This document shows positions 1 through 8,710 of a DNA stretch of 64,000 bases, piece after piece; positions within the stretch are counted from its first letter, which is position 1; each line of letters starts with the position of its first letter. The notes under the pieces were generated by a model. It was not told the DNA's origin, searched no databases, and worked only from the letters and a program-made list of their open reading frames with translations. This DNA is from Actinacidiphila cocklensis (GTDB lineage Bacteria; Actinomycetota; Actinomycetes; Streptomycetales; Streptomycetaceae). The stretch covers positions 31,326-95,325 of the forward strand of contig NZ_CAJSLV010000049.1 of assembly GCF_907177275.1 (NCBI RefSeq). Reading direction: 5' to 3'. Position numbers and translations under genes: made by a program.

Positions 1-380
1 ACGCACGAGTTCCCGCAGCGGTCGACCGAGGCACGAGGCCGCCCGCGAAGGGAACGAGCAGGAAGACCGACCCGCAGAGGACAGAGCTGACGCACGAGTT
101 CCCGCAGCGGTCGACCGAGGCACGAGGCCGCCCGCGAAGGGAACGAGCAGGAAGACCGACCCGCAGAGGACAGAGCTGACGCACGAGTCCCCGCAGCGGT
201 CGACCGAGGCACGAGGCCGCCCGCGAAGGGAACGAGCAGGAAGACCGACCCGCAGAGGACAGAGCTGACGCACGAGTCCCCGCAGCGGTCGACCGAGGCA
301 CGAGGCCGCCCGCGAAGGGAACGAGCAGGAAGACCGACCCGCAGAGGGCAGAGCTGACGCACGAGTCCCCGCAGCGGTCG
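1..380. repeat. 89-bp tandem repeat array, cut by the window edge
   Basis: The same 89-base unit starts at 1, 90, 179 and 268, and a fifth copy starts at 357 but diverges after about 24 bases. Copies differ by only one or two bases (for example gagttcccg or gagtccccg, and agaggaca or agagggca), so the array is young or kept uniform. The period is not a multiple of three, so it would shift frame each copy if translated. No start codon and reading frame of note spans it. The array probably continues left of the window. It ends about 60 bases before pheA. Confidence 0.95.
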
Positions 381-408
381 GCCGAGCCGGCGGCCTCCTG
401 AAACCCGG

Positions 409-443
409 ACGGCTCGGGGTGGGCGGACCGTTAGGCTGACGGT
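409..443 (+). promoter_or_regulatory. Candidate pheA promoter, leaderless
   Basis: A TAGGCT hexamer at 432-437 lies exactly six bases before the pheA ATG, and no Shine-Dalgarno sequence is present. This is the usual layout of leaderless actinobacterial mRNAs, with transcription starting at or next to the A of ATG. The -35 region (around 409-414) is weak. Confidence 0.5.
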
Positions 444-1373
444 ATGTCGCCGGCGAGCCGCTACACCTATCTGGGGCCAGAGGGCACCTTCACCGAAGCC
501 GCCTTGCGCTCGCTGCCGGAGTCCGCGACCCGTGAGCTGGTGCCGATGGTGTCGGTGCCCGCCGCGCTGGACGCGGTGCGCGGCGGCGAGGCGGGCGGGG
601 CGCTGGTGCCGATCGAGAACTCGGTGGAGGGCGGCATCACCGCCACCCTCGACGAGCTGGCGTTCGGCGAACCGCTGATGATCTATCGCGAGGTGCTGCT
701 GCCGATCGCGTTCGCGCTGCTCGTACGGCCGGGCACGGACCTGGCCGCGGTCAAGACCGTCACCGGGCACCCTGCCGCCCAGGTCCAGGTGCGGCAGTGG
801 CTGGCAGAGCACCTGCCCGACGCGGTGTGGGAGTCGGCAGCGTCCAACGCGGACGGCGCCCGGCTGGTGCAGGAGGGCCGTTTCGACGGCGCCTTCGCGG
901 GGGAGTTCGCGGCGCCGACGTACGGCCTCGAAGCGCTGGCCACCGAGATCCACGACGCGCAGAACGCGACGACGCGCTTCGTGCTGGTCGGCCGGCCGGC
1001 GCGGCTGGCGGCGCCGACCGGGGCCGACAAGACCTCCGCGGTCTTCTGGCTGCGCGACGACCGCCCCGGTGCGCTGCTCGAACTACTGCAGGAGTTCGCG
1101 ATCCGCGGGGTGAACCTGATGCGGATCGAGTCCCGGCCCACCGGCGAGGGGCTGGGGCAGTACTGCTTCTCGGTCGACGCCGAGGGCCATCTGACCGACC
1201 GGCGGGTCGGCGAGGCGCTCATGGGCCTGCGGCGGCGGTGTCTGAACGTGCGTTTCCTCGGTTCGTACCCGCGCGCCGACGAGGTGGCGGGGCCGGTGGC
1301 CCGCGGTACGGGGGACGCGGAGTTCACCGATGCCTCGGACTGGCTGAACCGTACACTCGACGGGCGCGGCTGA
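444..1373 (+). CDS. pheA: Prephenate dehydratase
   Basis: Converts prephenate to phenylpyruvate in phenylalanine biosynthesis. At 309 residues it is the usual size of a monofunctional actinobacterial enzyme with no chorismate mutase domain. The catalytic PDT domain fills about residues 5-185, with GPEGTF at 11-16, IENSVEGG at 57-64 and the conserved TRF at 177-179. A C-terminal ACT domain follows from about 197, with GALLELL at 209-215 and ESRP at 229-232, the phenylalanine feedback site in this family. The ATG at 444 is chosen because the PDT domain starts almost at once and a -10 element sits six bases upstream. It is followed by a DnaA-box region and then serS on the same strand. Confidence 0.96.
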   Translation: MSPASRYTYLGPEGTFTEAALRSLPESATRELVPMVSVPAALDAVRGGEAGGALVPIENSVEGGITATLDELAFGEPLMIYREVLLPIAFALLVRPGTDLAAVKTVTGHPAAQVQVRQWLAEHLPDAVWESAASNADGARLVQEGRFDGAFAGEFAAPTYGLEALATEIHDAQNATTRFVLVGRPARLAAPTGADKTSAVFWLRDDRPGALLELLQEFAIRGVNLMRIESRPTGEGLGQYCFSVDAEGHLTDRRVGEALMGLRRRCLNVRFLGSYPRADEVAGPVARGTGDAEFTDASDWLNRTLDGRG

Positions 1374-1407
1374 AGCGTTCTGCAGGTTCTGCACAGCTAC
1401 TGACGAG

Positions 1408-1787
1408 TTATCCACAGGCAGTGTCCGCAGCCTGTGGGTAACTGGGGACAAGTCGACAGAAGAAGCCGACCTAGTCGACAAATAGGTACACAGACACCAG
1501 GACGCCACAGAGTGACGCAGGACCCCCCTCGTCACCCCAATTCGTCCAACCCACTCCTCCGAGGGAGGATTTCTCACTCGAAAGTGAGTGTGGAGCGGGT
1601 TTTGACGGGGAATCCATAGCCGAACATCGGACCCCCGGAATGATCTCGGTCCTCCTCCACAGACCTTCCCCACACCCTGTGGACAAGTCGTGGAGATCAT
1701 GGGGCACCCTGTGGATAACTCGGCGCCCGGGCGATGATCAACTCCAGTTCTCCACAAGCCGGATGCCCCGCGAGAGGGACGTCCACA
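1408..1787. promoter_or_regulatory. DnaA-box cluster between pheA and serS
   Basis: The 540-base gap holds no convincing gene but many DnaA-type nonamers. Two are perfect TTATCCACA: 1408-1416, and 1710-1718 on the minus strand. One is a perfect TTGTCCACA (the preferred Streptomyces box) at 1678-1686, minus strand. Weaker matches are TGTGGGTAA at 1433-1441, TGGGGACAA at 1443-1451, TCCTCCACA at 1653-1661, TTCCCCACA at 1666-1674, TTCTCCACA at 1748-1756 and ACGTCCACA at 1779-1787. The boxes fall in two groups (about 1408-1451 and 1653-1787). The true oriC of Streptomyces lies between dnaA and dnaN, so this is more likely a DnaA-binding or titration site than the origin. It could also affect serS. 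Confidence 0.8.
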
Positions 1788-1876
1788 ATAGGGTTGACGA
1801 GCCATTTTTCCGGCCACTATATGGATTTCCCCCGCTTTTGCCGTGAAGTGCTCATATCGGTCATAAAGCCCCTAAC

Positions 1877-1915
1877 TTGTCGCGGGCGGCGGCCTCGCCC
1901 CGGTAGCCTGTAGCC
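1877..1915 (+). promoter_or_regulatory. Candidate serS promoter, leaderless
   Basis: TAGCCT at 1904-1909 ends six bases before the GTG at 1916, the same geometry as at pheA. No Shine-Dalgarno sequence precedes the GTG. A TTGTCG at 1877-1882 could be the -35 element, but the 21-base spacer is long. Confidence 0.45.
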
Positions 1916-3223
1916 GTGATCGACCTTCGCCTGCTTCGTGAGGACCCCGACCGTGTGCGCGCCTCCCAGCGCGCCCGTGGAGAGGACGTCGCACTCGTCG
2001 ACTCCCTGCTCTCCGCCGACGAACGCCGCAGGGCGTCCGGGACCCGTTTCGACGAGCTGCGCTCCGAGCAGAAGCGGCTCGGCAAGCTGATCCCCAAGGC
2101 TCAGGGTGACGAGAAGGCCGAGCTGCTGCGGCGGACCGGCGAGCTGTCGGCCGCGGTCAAGGCGGCCGACGCCGAGCAGCACGAAGCGGCCGAGGAGGCC
2201 CAGCGGCTGCTGCTCGAACTGGGCAACATCGTCCACCCCGACGCCCCGATCGGCGGCGAGGAGGACTTCGTCGTCCTGGAGCAGCACGGCACACCGCGCG
2301 ACTTCGCAGCCGAGGGCTTCACCCCCCGCGACCACCTGGAGCTGGGCGAATTGCTCGGCGCCATCGACACCGAGCGCGGCGCCAAGGTGTCGGGCTCGCG
2401 CTTCTACTACCTCACCGGCATCGGTGCCCTGCTGGAGCTGGCCCTGGTCAACGCGGCGATCGCGCAGGCCACCGCGGCCGGATTCACCCCGATGCTGACG
2501 CCGAACCTGGTCAAGCCCGCGGCCATGGCGGGCACCGGCTATCTGGGCCAGGTCGAGGACGACGTCTACCACCTCGACAAGGACGACCTCTACCTGGTCG
2601 GCACCTCCGAGGTCCCGCTGGCCGCCTACCACATGGACGAGATCATCGACGCGTCCCGGCTGCCGCTGCGGTATGCCGGCTTCTCGTCGTGCTACCGGCG
2701 CGAGGCCGGCTCGTACGGCAAGGACACCCGCGGCATCTTCCGGGTCCACCAGTTCGACAAGGTCGAGATGTTCGTCTTCACCACTCCCGAGGAGGCCGAG
2801 GCCGAGCACCAGCGGCTGCTGGCCTGGGAGAAGCAGTGGCTGTCCTCGCTCGAACTGCCCTTCCAGGTGATCGAGCTGGCCTCGGGCGACCTGGGCGCCT
2901 CCGCGTCGCGGAAGTTCGACTGCGAGGCGTGGGTCCCGACCCAGGGCAAGTACCGCGAGCTGACGTCCACCTCGAACACCCTGGAGTTCCAGGCCAGGCG
3001 GCTCGGCGTGCGGATGCGGGACACCGACGGGACGCGCCCGCTGGCCACGCTCAACGGCACCCTGTGCGCGGTCACCCGGACGATCGTGGCGATCCTGGAG
3101 AACCACCAGCTGCCGGACGGCTCGGTGCGCGTGCCCGAGGTGCTGCGGCCGTATCTCGGCGGCCGGGAGGTACTGGAACCGGTCGCCTCCCCCACCGCCG
3201 CCTTCTCCACCAACGCCAAGTGA
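1916..3223 (+). CDS. serS: Seryl-tRNA synthetase
   Basis: Charges tRNA-Ser (and starts selenocysteine charging where present) in the cytosol. At 435 residues it is full length for a class II bacterial SerRS. The N-terminal two-helix coiled-coil arm that holds the tRNA covers about residues 30-110 and is rich in Glu, Lys and Arg. Class II motif 2 is at about 254-275 ([10 protein letters not shown] and the following loop), and motif 3 at about 371-387, with [10 protein letters not shown] and the ATP-binding Arg. It starts with GTG; the N-terminal [11 protein letters not shown] matches the family start. The 3' end overlaps the next gene's start by GTGA, so the two are translationally coupled. 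Confidence 0.97.
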   Translation: MIDLRLLREDPDRVRASQRARGEDVALVDSLLSADERRRASGTRFDELRSEQKRLGKLIPKAQGDEKAELLRRTGELSAAVKAADAEQHEAAEEAQRLLLELGNIVHPDAPIGGEEDFVVLEQHGTPRDFAAEGFTPRDHLELGELLGAIDTERGAKVSGSRFYYLTGIGALLELALVNAAIAQATAAGFTPMLTPNLVKPAAMAGTGYLGQVEDDVYHLDKDDLYLVGTSEVPLAAYHMDEIIDASRLPLRYAGFSSCYRREAGSYGKDTRGIFRVHQFDKVEMFVFTTPEEAEAEHQRLLAWEKQWLSSLELPFQVIELASGDLGASASRKFDCEAWVPTQGKYRELTSTSNTLEFQARRLGVRMRDTDGTRPLATLNGTLCAVTRTIVAILENHQLPDGSVRVPEVLRPYLGGREVLEPVASPTAAFSTNAK

Positions 3224-4053
3224 GCGGCGCAGGAGCCGGGGCCGGGGCGGCCGGGCTGCCCTACCGGCTCGTCGCCACCGATCTGGACGGAACCCTGCTG
3301 CGCAGTGACGCCACCGTCTCGCAGCGCTCCCGTGACGTGCTCGCCGCGGTCGCCGCGAAGGGGGCCGCGCACATCATCGTCACCGGCCGCGCGGTGCCCT
3401 GGACCCGGCACGTGCTGGACGACCTGGGCTACGAGGGCCTCGCCGTCTGCGGGCAGGGCGCGCAGGTCTACGACGCGGGGGCCGGGCGGCTGCTGACCTC
3501 GGTCACGCTCGACCGGCAGGTGGCCGCGCTGTCGCTGGCCAAGATCGAGGCCGAGGTCGGGACGCTCGCGGTCGCCGCCAGCCAGGACGGGCTGGCCGGC
3601 CAGATCCTGGTCGGGCCGGGCTACGTCTACAACCCCGAGCTGCCGGTCACCCACATCAGCGGCACCGACCAGCTGTGGGCGGAGCCGCTCAACAAGCTCT
3701 ACATACAGCACCCCGAGCTGTCCGACGACGAGCTGACCCAGGTCGCCTCCGACGTCGCCGGCGACCTGGTCAGCGCCACCATGGCCGGGGCGGGCATCGT
3801 GGAGCTGCTGCCGCTCGGCCTCACCAAGGCCACCGGCCTGTCACTGGCCGCCCGGCGGCTCGGGGTGGCCCCCGCTGAGACCATCGCCTTCGGCGACATG
3901 CCCAACGACCTGCCGATGTTCGCCTGGGCCGGCTACGGCGTGGCCATGGCCAACGCGCACCAGGAGCTGAAGCAGGTCGCCGACGAGGTCACCGGCTCCA
4001 ACGACGACGACGGCATCGTCTCCGTCCTCACCCGGCTCTTCGGCCCGTTCTGA
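3220..4053 (+). CDS. HAD-superfamily hydrolase, Cof type (IIB)
   Basis: Predicted cytosolic phosphatase of sugar phosphates or similar small molecules; the substrate is not known. The 277-residue protein has the nucleophile motif DLDGTLL at about 19-25 (first Asp attacks the phosphate), a Thr in motif II (VTGRA), a conserved Lys before the C2 cap return, and motif [12 protein letters not shown] at about 225-234 (Mg2+ ligands). The GTG at 3220 is chosen because it overlaps the serS stop as GTGA and is followed at once by the domain; the frame is open further upstream only inside serS. Its last 26 bases overlap the convergent rhomboid-like gene. A second Cof-type paralogue lies at 28648-29541. 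Confidence 0.9.
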   Translation: MSGAGAGAGAAGLPYRLVATDLDGTLLRSDATVSQRSRDVLAAVAAKGAAHIIVTGRAVPWTRHVLDDLGYEGLAVCGQGAQVYDAGAGRLLTSVTLDRQVAALSLAKIEAEVGTLAVAASQDGLAGQILVGPGYVYNPELPVTHISGTDQLWAEPLNKLYIQHPELSDDELTQVASDVAGDLVSATMAGAGIVELLPLGLTKATGLSLAARRLGVAPAETIAFGDMPNDLPMFAWAGYGVAMANAHQELKQVADEVTGSNDDDGIVSVLTRLFGPF

Positions 4054-4792
4054 CCTCTTCGGCCTCCGTACGCGGCCCGGTCGGCGGGCGGGCAGGGCCG
4101 CGTGGTGCGACCGGTGTCGCCGGGTAGCAGCACAGGCCGATCAGCGCCGCGGTCAGATGGCCGAGGTCGGTGTAGGTGCTGCCGCCGGCCAGCATCGGGT
4201 GGACGAAGAAGCCCAGGACCGCCGCCAGATACGCCCAGCGCCACGGCCGCGGCACCCGGTAGGCGAGCACCCCGACCACCCCGGCAAGTCCGTAGCTGAC
4301 CCCGATGTCCACGGCGTGCGCCAGCGAGTGCGGCAGCCGGTCCTCCCTGATCCCGAAGAAGACCGCCTTCTGGCTGAGCAGCGTGGCGCCGACATGGGCG
4401 GTGGCCGCGGTGAACAGCCAGCGCCAGGTCCCGAGCCAGCGCTCCGCGGGCGCGTGCACCAGCTCGAACAGCGCCGCGTAGAAGGCGAAGCCGGACGGCG
4501 TCTCGATCCAGAAGGCGCTGCCGATCAGTACGCGGATCGGGTGACGGTGCAGCTCGACCAGGTTGGTGCTGAAGTGGTGCAGCAGGTACGAGCGGGCTTC
4601 GGGCGGGACGAGCGCCATGACCGTGCTGGTGACCGCCAGTATCGCCAGCCAGATGTGGGTGCCGGGCGACGACCGCACCCAGTGCGCGGCGAAGCGCCAC
4701 GCGTCGTGCGGGGTGACGCGGCGGAGCCGGTGCGCCGCGGCGCGGAACCGGGTGGGTACGGTCCGCGCCGCCTGCGTGGTCTGCTGGGCCAT
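4028..4792 (-). CDS. Rhomboid-like integral membrane protein
   Basis: A 254-residue multi-pass membrane protein with about five or six hydrophobic segments from residue 47 on, and a basic cytosolic N-terminus. It has two features expected of a rhomboid intramembrane serine protease: GVSYG at 164-168 (candidate nucleophile Ser166) and a later GHLTAALIG with His212. The sequence is otherwise divergent and the usual N-terminal GxxxHxxxH motif of GlpG is not obvious, so activity is not certain. It lies 92 bases downstream of an ABC exporter operon on the same strand and overlaps the convergent HAD gene by 26 bases. Confidence 0.72.
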   Translation of the reverse strand: MAQQTTQAARTVPTRFRAAAHRLRRVTPHDAWRFAAHWVRSSPGTHIWLAILAVTSTVMALVPPEARSYLLHHFSTNLVELHRHPIRVLIGSAFWIETPSGFAFYAALFELVHAPAERWLGTWRWLFTAATAHVGATLLSQKAVFFGIREDRLPHSLAHAVDIGVSYGLAGVVGVLAYRVPRPWRWAYLAAVLGFFVHPMLAGGSTYTDLGHLTAALIGLCCYPATPVAPRGPARPPTGPRTEAEEVRTGRRAG

Positions 4793-4884
4793 TGCCCTCA
4801 GTCTTCACCGCGGCGCTGTGCACTGCCCGCCGACGCCTCGGCGGCTGCCGCCCGTCACCGCCCGCGGATCACCGCCGGTTCAGG

Positions 4885-5664
4885 TCACTCCTCCCCGGCG
4901 AGCTTGAGGCTGCGCAGCCGGCGGCCGGCGAACCAGGTGGCCGCCACCGTGACCGCGGCCAGCAGCACGACGCCCGTCGTGAGGCTGACGTCGGAGCTCA
5001 CCAGGTCCCCGTGGGCCACCTTCTGCGCCACGGCCAGCGCCCACTGCTGAACGCTCAGCGTGCGCGCCCCCGGCACCACGTTGCCGACCACGCCCTCCCA
5101 CACCAGCGCGTAGACCAGGCCGACCACCACGGCATGCCGGGTGAGCACGCCGAGCAGCAGGAAGATCGCGGCATAGGCGACGGACGCGACCGCTGCGCCG
5201 ACGGTGAAGGCGACGGCGATGTTCTGACCGTTCCCGTTGAGTATGTATCCGGCCAGCAGGGTCGGAATCGCGGAGAAGGCCATGGTCACGCCGATCGCGA
5301 CCAGCAGTTTGGTGAAGATGATCGTGCCGCGTCTGATCGGCTTGGCCAGCAGGTAGACGATCGCGCCGTCGTCGATCTCCGGGCCGATCGCGCCGGTGCC
5401 GGCGATGACACCGACCAGCGGCACCATCGCGCTGAGCGCGAAGCCCTGCAGCACGTCGTTGGCGGTGGAGTCGTCGGCATGGGCCAGGCCGCGGACCGCA
5501 CTGACGATGACCAGCAGCAGCAGTGGGAGGAGGAAGAGCAGCAGGGCGCGGCGCCGGCCGAGCAGCGCCCGGTAGGTGAGCCGGGCCACGGTGGGGTGGT
5601 ACAGCCGGGGTCCGGCGACCGGCTGCAGGGCGCCGCGGCCGGCCGGGGCGGTGGTGACGGACAT
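4885..5664 (-). CDS. ABC-2 type transporter permease
   Basis: Membrane subunit of an ABC exporter, 259 residues. It has a short cytosolic N-terminus, a first membrane segment around residues 38-57 (a run of Leu and Val), and about six segments in all, ending in WFAGRRLRSLKL, typical of ABC-2 permeases. It is the last gene of a run ATPase-permease-ATPase-permease on the minus strand and starts 13 bases after its cognate ATPase. Substrate unknown; such pairs often export peptides, lipids or antibiotics. Confidence 0.85.
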   Translation of the reverse strand: MSVTTAPAGRGALQPVAGPRLYHPTVARLTYRALLGRRRALLLFLLPLLLLVIVSAVRGLAHADDSTANDVLQGFALSAMVPLVGVIAGTGAIGPEIDDGAIVYLLAKPIRRGTIIFTKLLVAIGVTMAFSAIPTLLAGYILNGNGQNIAVAFTVGAAVASVAYAAIFLLLGVLTRHAVVVGLVYALVWEGVVGNVVPGARTLSVQQWALAVAQKVAHGDLVSSDVSLTTGVVLLAAVTVAATWFAGRRLRSLKLAGEE

Positions 5665-5677
5665 GTCGCTCGGCTCC

Positions 5678-6595
5678 TTACGCCGTGACCAGGTAGGAGA
5701 AGACGCTCTCCAGGGACTCGTCCGAGGGCGAGACCGTGAAGAGCCGGATGCCGTGGTCGCGGGCGATCCGGGGCAGGAACTCGGTGAATCCGGCGAAGTC
5801 GACCGCCTGGATGCGCAAGGCGTCCTCCCGCAGGTCCAGTTCGATCGCCGCGGTGGACGCGTGCGCGATCAGCGCGGACGCCAGCTGCCGGTCGTCGCTG
5901 GACCGCACGATATAGCGGTGCGGGCGGTCGGTCATCAGGCGGCGGATCTTGCGGAAGTCGCCCGACGCGGCGTGCCGGCCTGCCACCACCACCTCGATGT
6001 GGTGGGCGAGCTGCTCGACCTCCTCCAGGATGTGCGAGGAGAACAGCACGGTGCGGCCCTCCGCGCCCATCCGGCGCAGCAGATCCATCAGGTGCAGCCG
6101 CTGACGGGGGTCCATGCCGTTGAAGGGCTCGTCGAGCAGCAGCACCGAGGGCTCGTGGACCAGCGCGGACGCCATCTTCGCGCGCTGCCGCATGCCCTTG
6201 CTGTACGTCTCGATCCGCCGGTCCTGCGCGTACTCCATCTCGACGGTGGCCAGCGCCCGCTGGGCCGCGGCCGCCGGGTCGGGCAGGCCGTGCAGCTCGG
6301 CGTTCGCGACGACGAACTCGCGTGCCGTCAGGAAGTCGTACATCGACTCGCGCTCCGGCACGATGCCGATCTCGCGGTAGGCCTGCTCGTTGCGCCAGAT
6401 GACGGCGCCGTCCAGGGTGACGCTGCCGTTGGAGGGCGCGAGGAAACCGGCCATCATGTTGATGAGGGTGGACTTGCCCGCACCGTTGGGGCCGAGCAGT
6501 CCGGTCACGCCGGGTCCGATCGTCATGGTGACGTCGTTGACCGCCACCACGTTGCCGAACCAGCGCGAGACGTTGTCGATGCTGATCGTGGTCAC
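5678..6595 (-). CDS. ABC transporter ATP-binding protein
   Basis: The 305-residue ATPase has Walker A GPNGAGKST at about 38-46, a signature KGMRQR in place of the usual SGGQQ, Walker B LLLDEPFNGMDP and a switch His (SSHILEEVEQ). The C-terminal 80 residues are a small extra domain seen in DrrA/NatA-type exporters. GTG at 6595 overlaps the upstream permease stop as GTGA, so it is coupled to that gene; the longer upstream frame lies inside the permease and was rejected. Confidence 0.92.
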   Translation of the reverse strand: MTTISIDNVSRWFGNVVAVNDVTMTIGPGVTGLLGPNGAGKSTLINMMAGFLAPSNGSVTLDGAVIWRNEQAYREIGIVPERESMYDFLTAREFVVANAELHGLPDPAAAAQRALATVEMEYAQDRRIETYSKGMRQRAKMASALVHEPSVLLLDEPFNGMDPRQRLHLMDLLRRMGAEGRTVLFSSHILEEVEQLAHHIEVVVAGRHAASGDFRKIRRLMTDRPHRYIVRSSDDRQLASALIAHASTAAIELDLREDALRIQAVDFAGFTEFLPRIARDHGIRLFTVSPSDESLESVFSYLVTA

Positions 6596-7530
6596 GACAG
6601 GCCCACCTTCCGGTAGCGGTTCATCAGCAGGCCGAAGGTGCCTGCGATGACCACCGCCAGCACCACCAGGTAGAGCGTGCCGATCCCGGCGTTCGCCGGG
6701 CCGGACGCGTCCGGGAAGGCGGAGCGCGCTCCGAGGAACCAGGTCTGGAAGCCGTCGACCAGGGTGATCGGCGAGAACAGCCCGAGCCAGCCGATGACGT
6801 CGTAGTTCTCCTGCGCCGACGCGACGCCCTGCACGGCGGAGACGGCTGCATAGCTGACCACGAACACCGCGATGATCGCCGCTACGCCGAATCCGCGGCG
6901 CGGGGTGACCGCGGCGATGACCAGGCCGATCCCGGCGAAGAGCAGGGAAAGTAGGAGTACGGACACCAGGCCCTTCGCAAACCCGGCGGTCTGGTGGGCG
7001 AAGCTCAGCTTCGCCAGCAGCGCGCCGACGTAGAGGATGACGAGCGGTATGGCGGTCAGCAGGAAGAGCGCGACGGTGAGGGCCGCGTACTTGGCCGCCA
7101 CGTAGTCGACCCGCTCGATGGGGCGGGAGAAATACAGCGGGGTGGTCTTGAAGCGCAGGTCCCGGCTGACCGACTGGGGGGCCTGGGCGGCCACGAAGAG
7201 GGTGATGACCGCCTGCATGATGACCGCGTAGCGGGTGTACGCGACGGGCAGGTCGTTCCGGTCGGCGAAGATCGCCACCGCGACCATGATCAGCGCGGGC
7301 GCGCACATCGCGCCGAACAGGATCATCGGCAGCACCTTGGACTTGGCGCTGCGGCCGAGGCCGTAGGCGCCGCGCAGGCTCTGCGAGAAAAGCGCCAGCC
7401 GCGCGTAACTCCTGCCGAGACGGGGGCCGGAGTAGCTGCGGTAGCCGATGTTGTGGATGACATCGGGGGGTGAACCGGCGCGGGCGTCCGCACCGGGGCC
7501 GCCGGGTGCGGCGACGTCAGGCTGCGTCAC
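6592..7530 (-). CDS. ABC-2 type transporter permease
   Basis: A 312-residue membrane subunit. A Gly/Ala/Pro-rich N-terminus of about 70 residues (with NIGYRSYSGPRLGR, a motif common in actinobacterial ABC permeases) precedes about six membrane segments, among them one near 86-108 and a strongly hydrophobic pair near 215-265. The start overlaps the upstream ATPase stop by 14 bases, and the end overlaps the next ATPase by four, so all are one operon. It probably pairs with the ATPase at 7517-8473 or 5678-6595. Confidence 0.87.
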   Translation of the reverse strand: MTQPDVAAPGGPGADARAGSPPDVIHNIGYRSYSGPRLGRSYARLALFSQSLRGAYGLGRSAKSKVLPMILFGAMCAPALIMVAVAIFADRNDLPVAYTRYAVIMQAVITLFVAAQAPQSVSRDLRFKTTPLYFSRPIERVDYVAAKYAALTVALFLLTAIPLVILYVGALLAKLSFAHQTAGFAKGLVSVLLLSLLFAGIGLVIAAVTPRRGFGVAAIIAVFVVSYAAVSAVQGVASAQENYDVIGWLGLFSPITLVDGFQTWFLGARSAFPDASGPANAGIGTLYLVVLAVVIAGTFGLLMNRYRKVGLS

Positions 7531-8473
7531 GGCCGTCTCCTTCCTTGCTCGGGGCGTCGTCCCGGCTCGCGGTGGTGGTGTCGTCGATGAACAGTTCGGC
7601 TATCCGGTGCCTGCGCTGCTCCATCCGCACCAGGCCCACCCCGAGGCCGGCGACCGCGTCGCGGACCGTGTCGTACGTCGACTCGTCGGCGATGTCGACC
7701 AGCAGCAGGTGCCCGTTGGCCTGCGCGGTGAGTCCTGCACCGGTCAGCAGGGCGAGCAGCTCGCTCTCCCGGTCGGTGACCTCTACCGCGAGGGATGCGG
7801 TGGCCTGGGTGAAGTCGCTGGTGGAGGAGGCCCGCAGCAGCTTGCCGCCGTCGATGACGACGATGTGGTCGCTGGTGCGCTCCAGCTCACCGAGCAGGTG
7901 GGAGGTGACGAGCACCGAGATGCCGAAGTCGGTGTGCACCCGGCGGATCAGGCCCAGCATCTCGTCCCGGCCGGTGGGGTCGAGCCCGTTGGTCGGCTCG
8001 TCCAGCAGCACCAGCTTCGGGTCGTGGACCAGCGCCTGGGCGAGCTTGACCCGCTGCTTCATGCCGGTCGAGTAGCCGCCCATCGGACGGTACCGCTCCT
8101 CGTAGAGGCCGACGTGCCGCAGCGTGTCCGCGGTGCGCTCGCGCGCGGCGGTGGGCGGCAGCCCGGACATCCTGGCCATGTGCACGACGAACTCGGTCGC
8201 CGACACGTCGGGCGGCAGGCAGTCGTGCTCGGGCATGTAGCCGACCAGGCTGCGGATCTGCGGACCGTCGGTGGCCACGTCGAGTCCGAGCACGGCGGCA
8301 CGACCCTCGGTGGCCGGGGACAGCCCCAGCAGGATCTTGATCAGGGTCGACTTCCCGGCCCCGTTGGCCCCCACCAGCCCGGTCACACCGGGGGTGACGT
8401 CCACGGACAGCCGGTCGAGAGCGGTCACCCTCGGGTACCGCTTGCTCAGGCTTTCGGTAGCGATCACAGTCAC
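7517..8473 (-). CDS. ABC transporter ATP-binding protein, first gene of the operon
   Basis: A 318-residue ATPase with Walker A GANGAGKST at about 37-45, a signature TGMKQR, Walker B LVLLDEPTNGLDP and switch HLLGELE. It shares the altered signature (G-M in place of the second S-G-G) with the ATPase downstream, so the two are paralogues. GTG at 8473 (reading VTVIATESLSKRYP) is taken as the start because the ATPase fold begins there; the frame runs on upstream to 8638 with low-complexity sequence that looks non-coding. The 237-base gap to the divergent EphD-like gene holds both promoters and one DnaA-like nonamer, TTTTCCACA, at 8602-8610. Confidence 0.9.
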   Translation of the reverse strand: MTVIATESLSKRYPRVTALDRLSVDVTPGVTGLVGANGAGKSTLIKILLGLSPATEGRAAVLGLDVATDGPQIRSLVGYMPEHDCLPPDVSATEFVVHMARMSGLPPTAARERTADTLRHVGLYEERYRPMGGYSTGMKQRVKLAQALVHDPKLVLLDEPTNGLDPTGRDEMLGLIRRVHTDFGISVLVTSHLLGELERTSDHIVVIDGGKLLRASSTSDFTQATASLAVEVTDRESELLALLTGAGLTAQANGHLLLVDIADESTYDTVRDAVAGLGVGLVRMEQRRHRIAELFIDDTTTASRDDAPSKEGDGRDAA

Positions 8474-8710
8474 ATGCCGACCGTAGTGGCCCGGACCACA
8501 GCCTGGCGTCAGTCCGGGGTGCTGGATCTGTGTACTCCTCGTGGCTGACCACCCGTAGGGGTCGGTACGACCACAGTCTGCTGTCGGGTGGAGGCGGAGA
8601 GTTTTCCACAGGGCGTGACCGGGCCTTGACCGTGTCATCGAGCGATGTCACAGTGATCGATGTCAGCTTCGGCCGGCGGTGCCGGCGTGTGGGGAGGGGC
8701 GGTGGGCGGG

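Noticed and set aside
1-380. CRISPR array
   Set aside because: The units are directly adjacent with no variable spacers; it is a plain tandem repeat.
683-1327. 214-codon frame on the minus strand across pheA
   Set aside because: Antisense shadow of the clear pheA frame in GC-rich DNA; no domain, no ribosome-binding site.
1408-1787. Reading this DnaA cluster as oriC itself
   Set aside because: Streptomyces oriC lies between dnaA and dnaN with about 20 boxes; neither gene is here.
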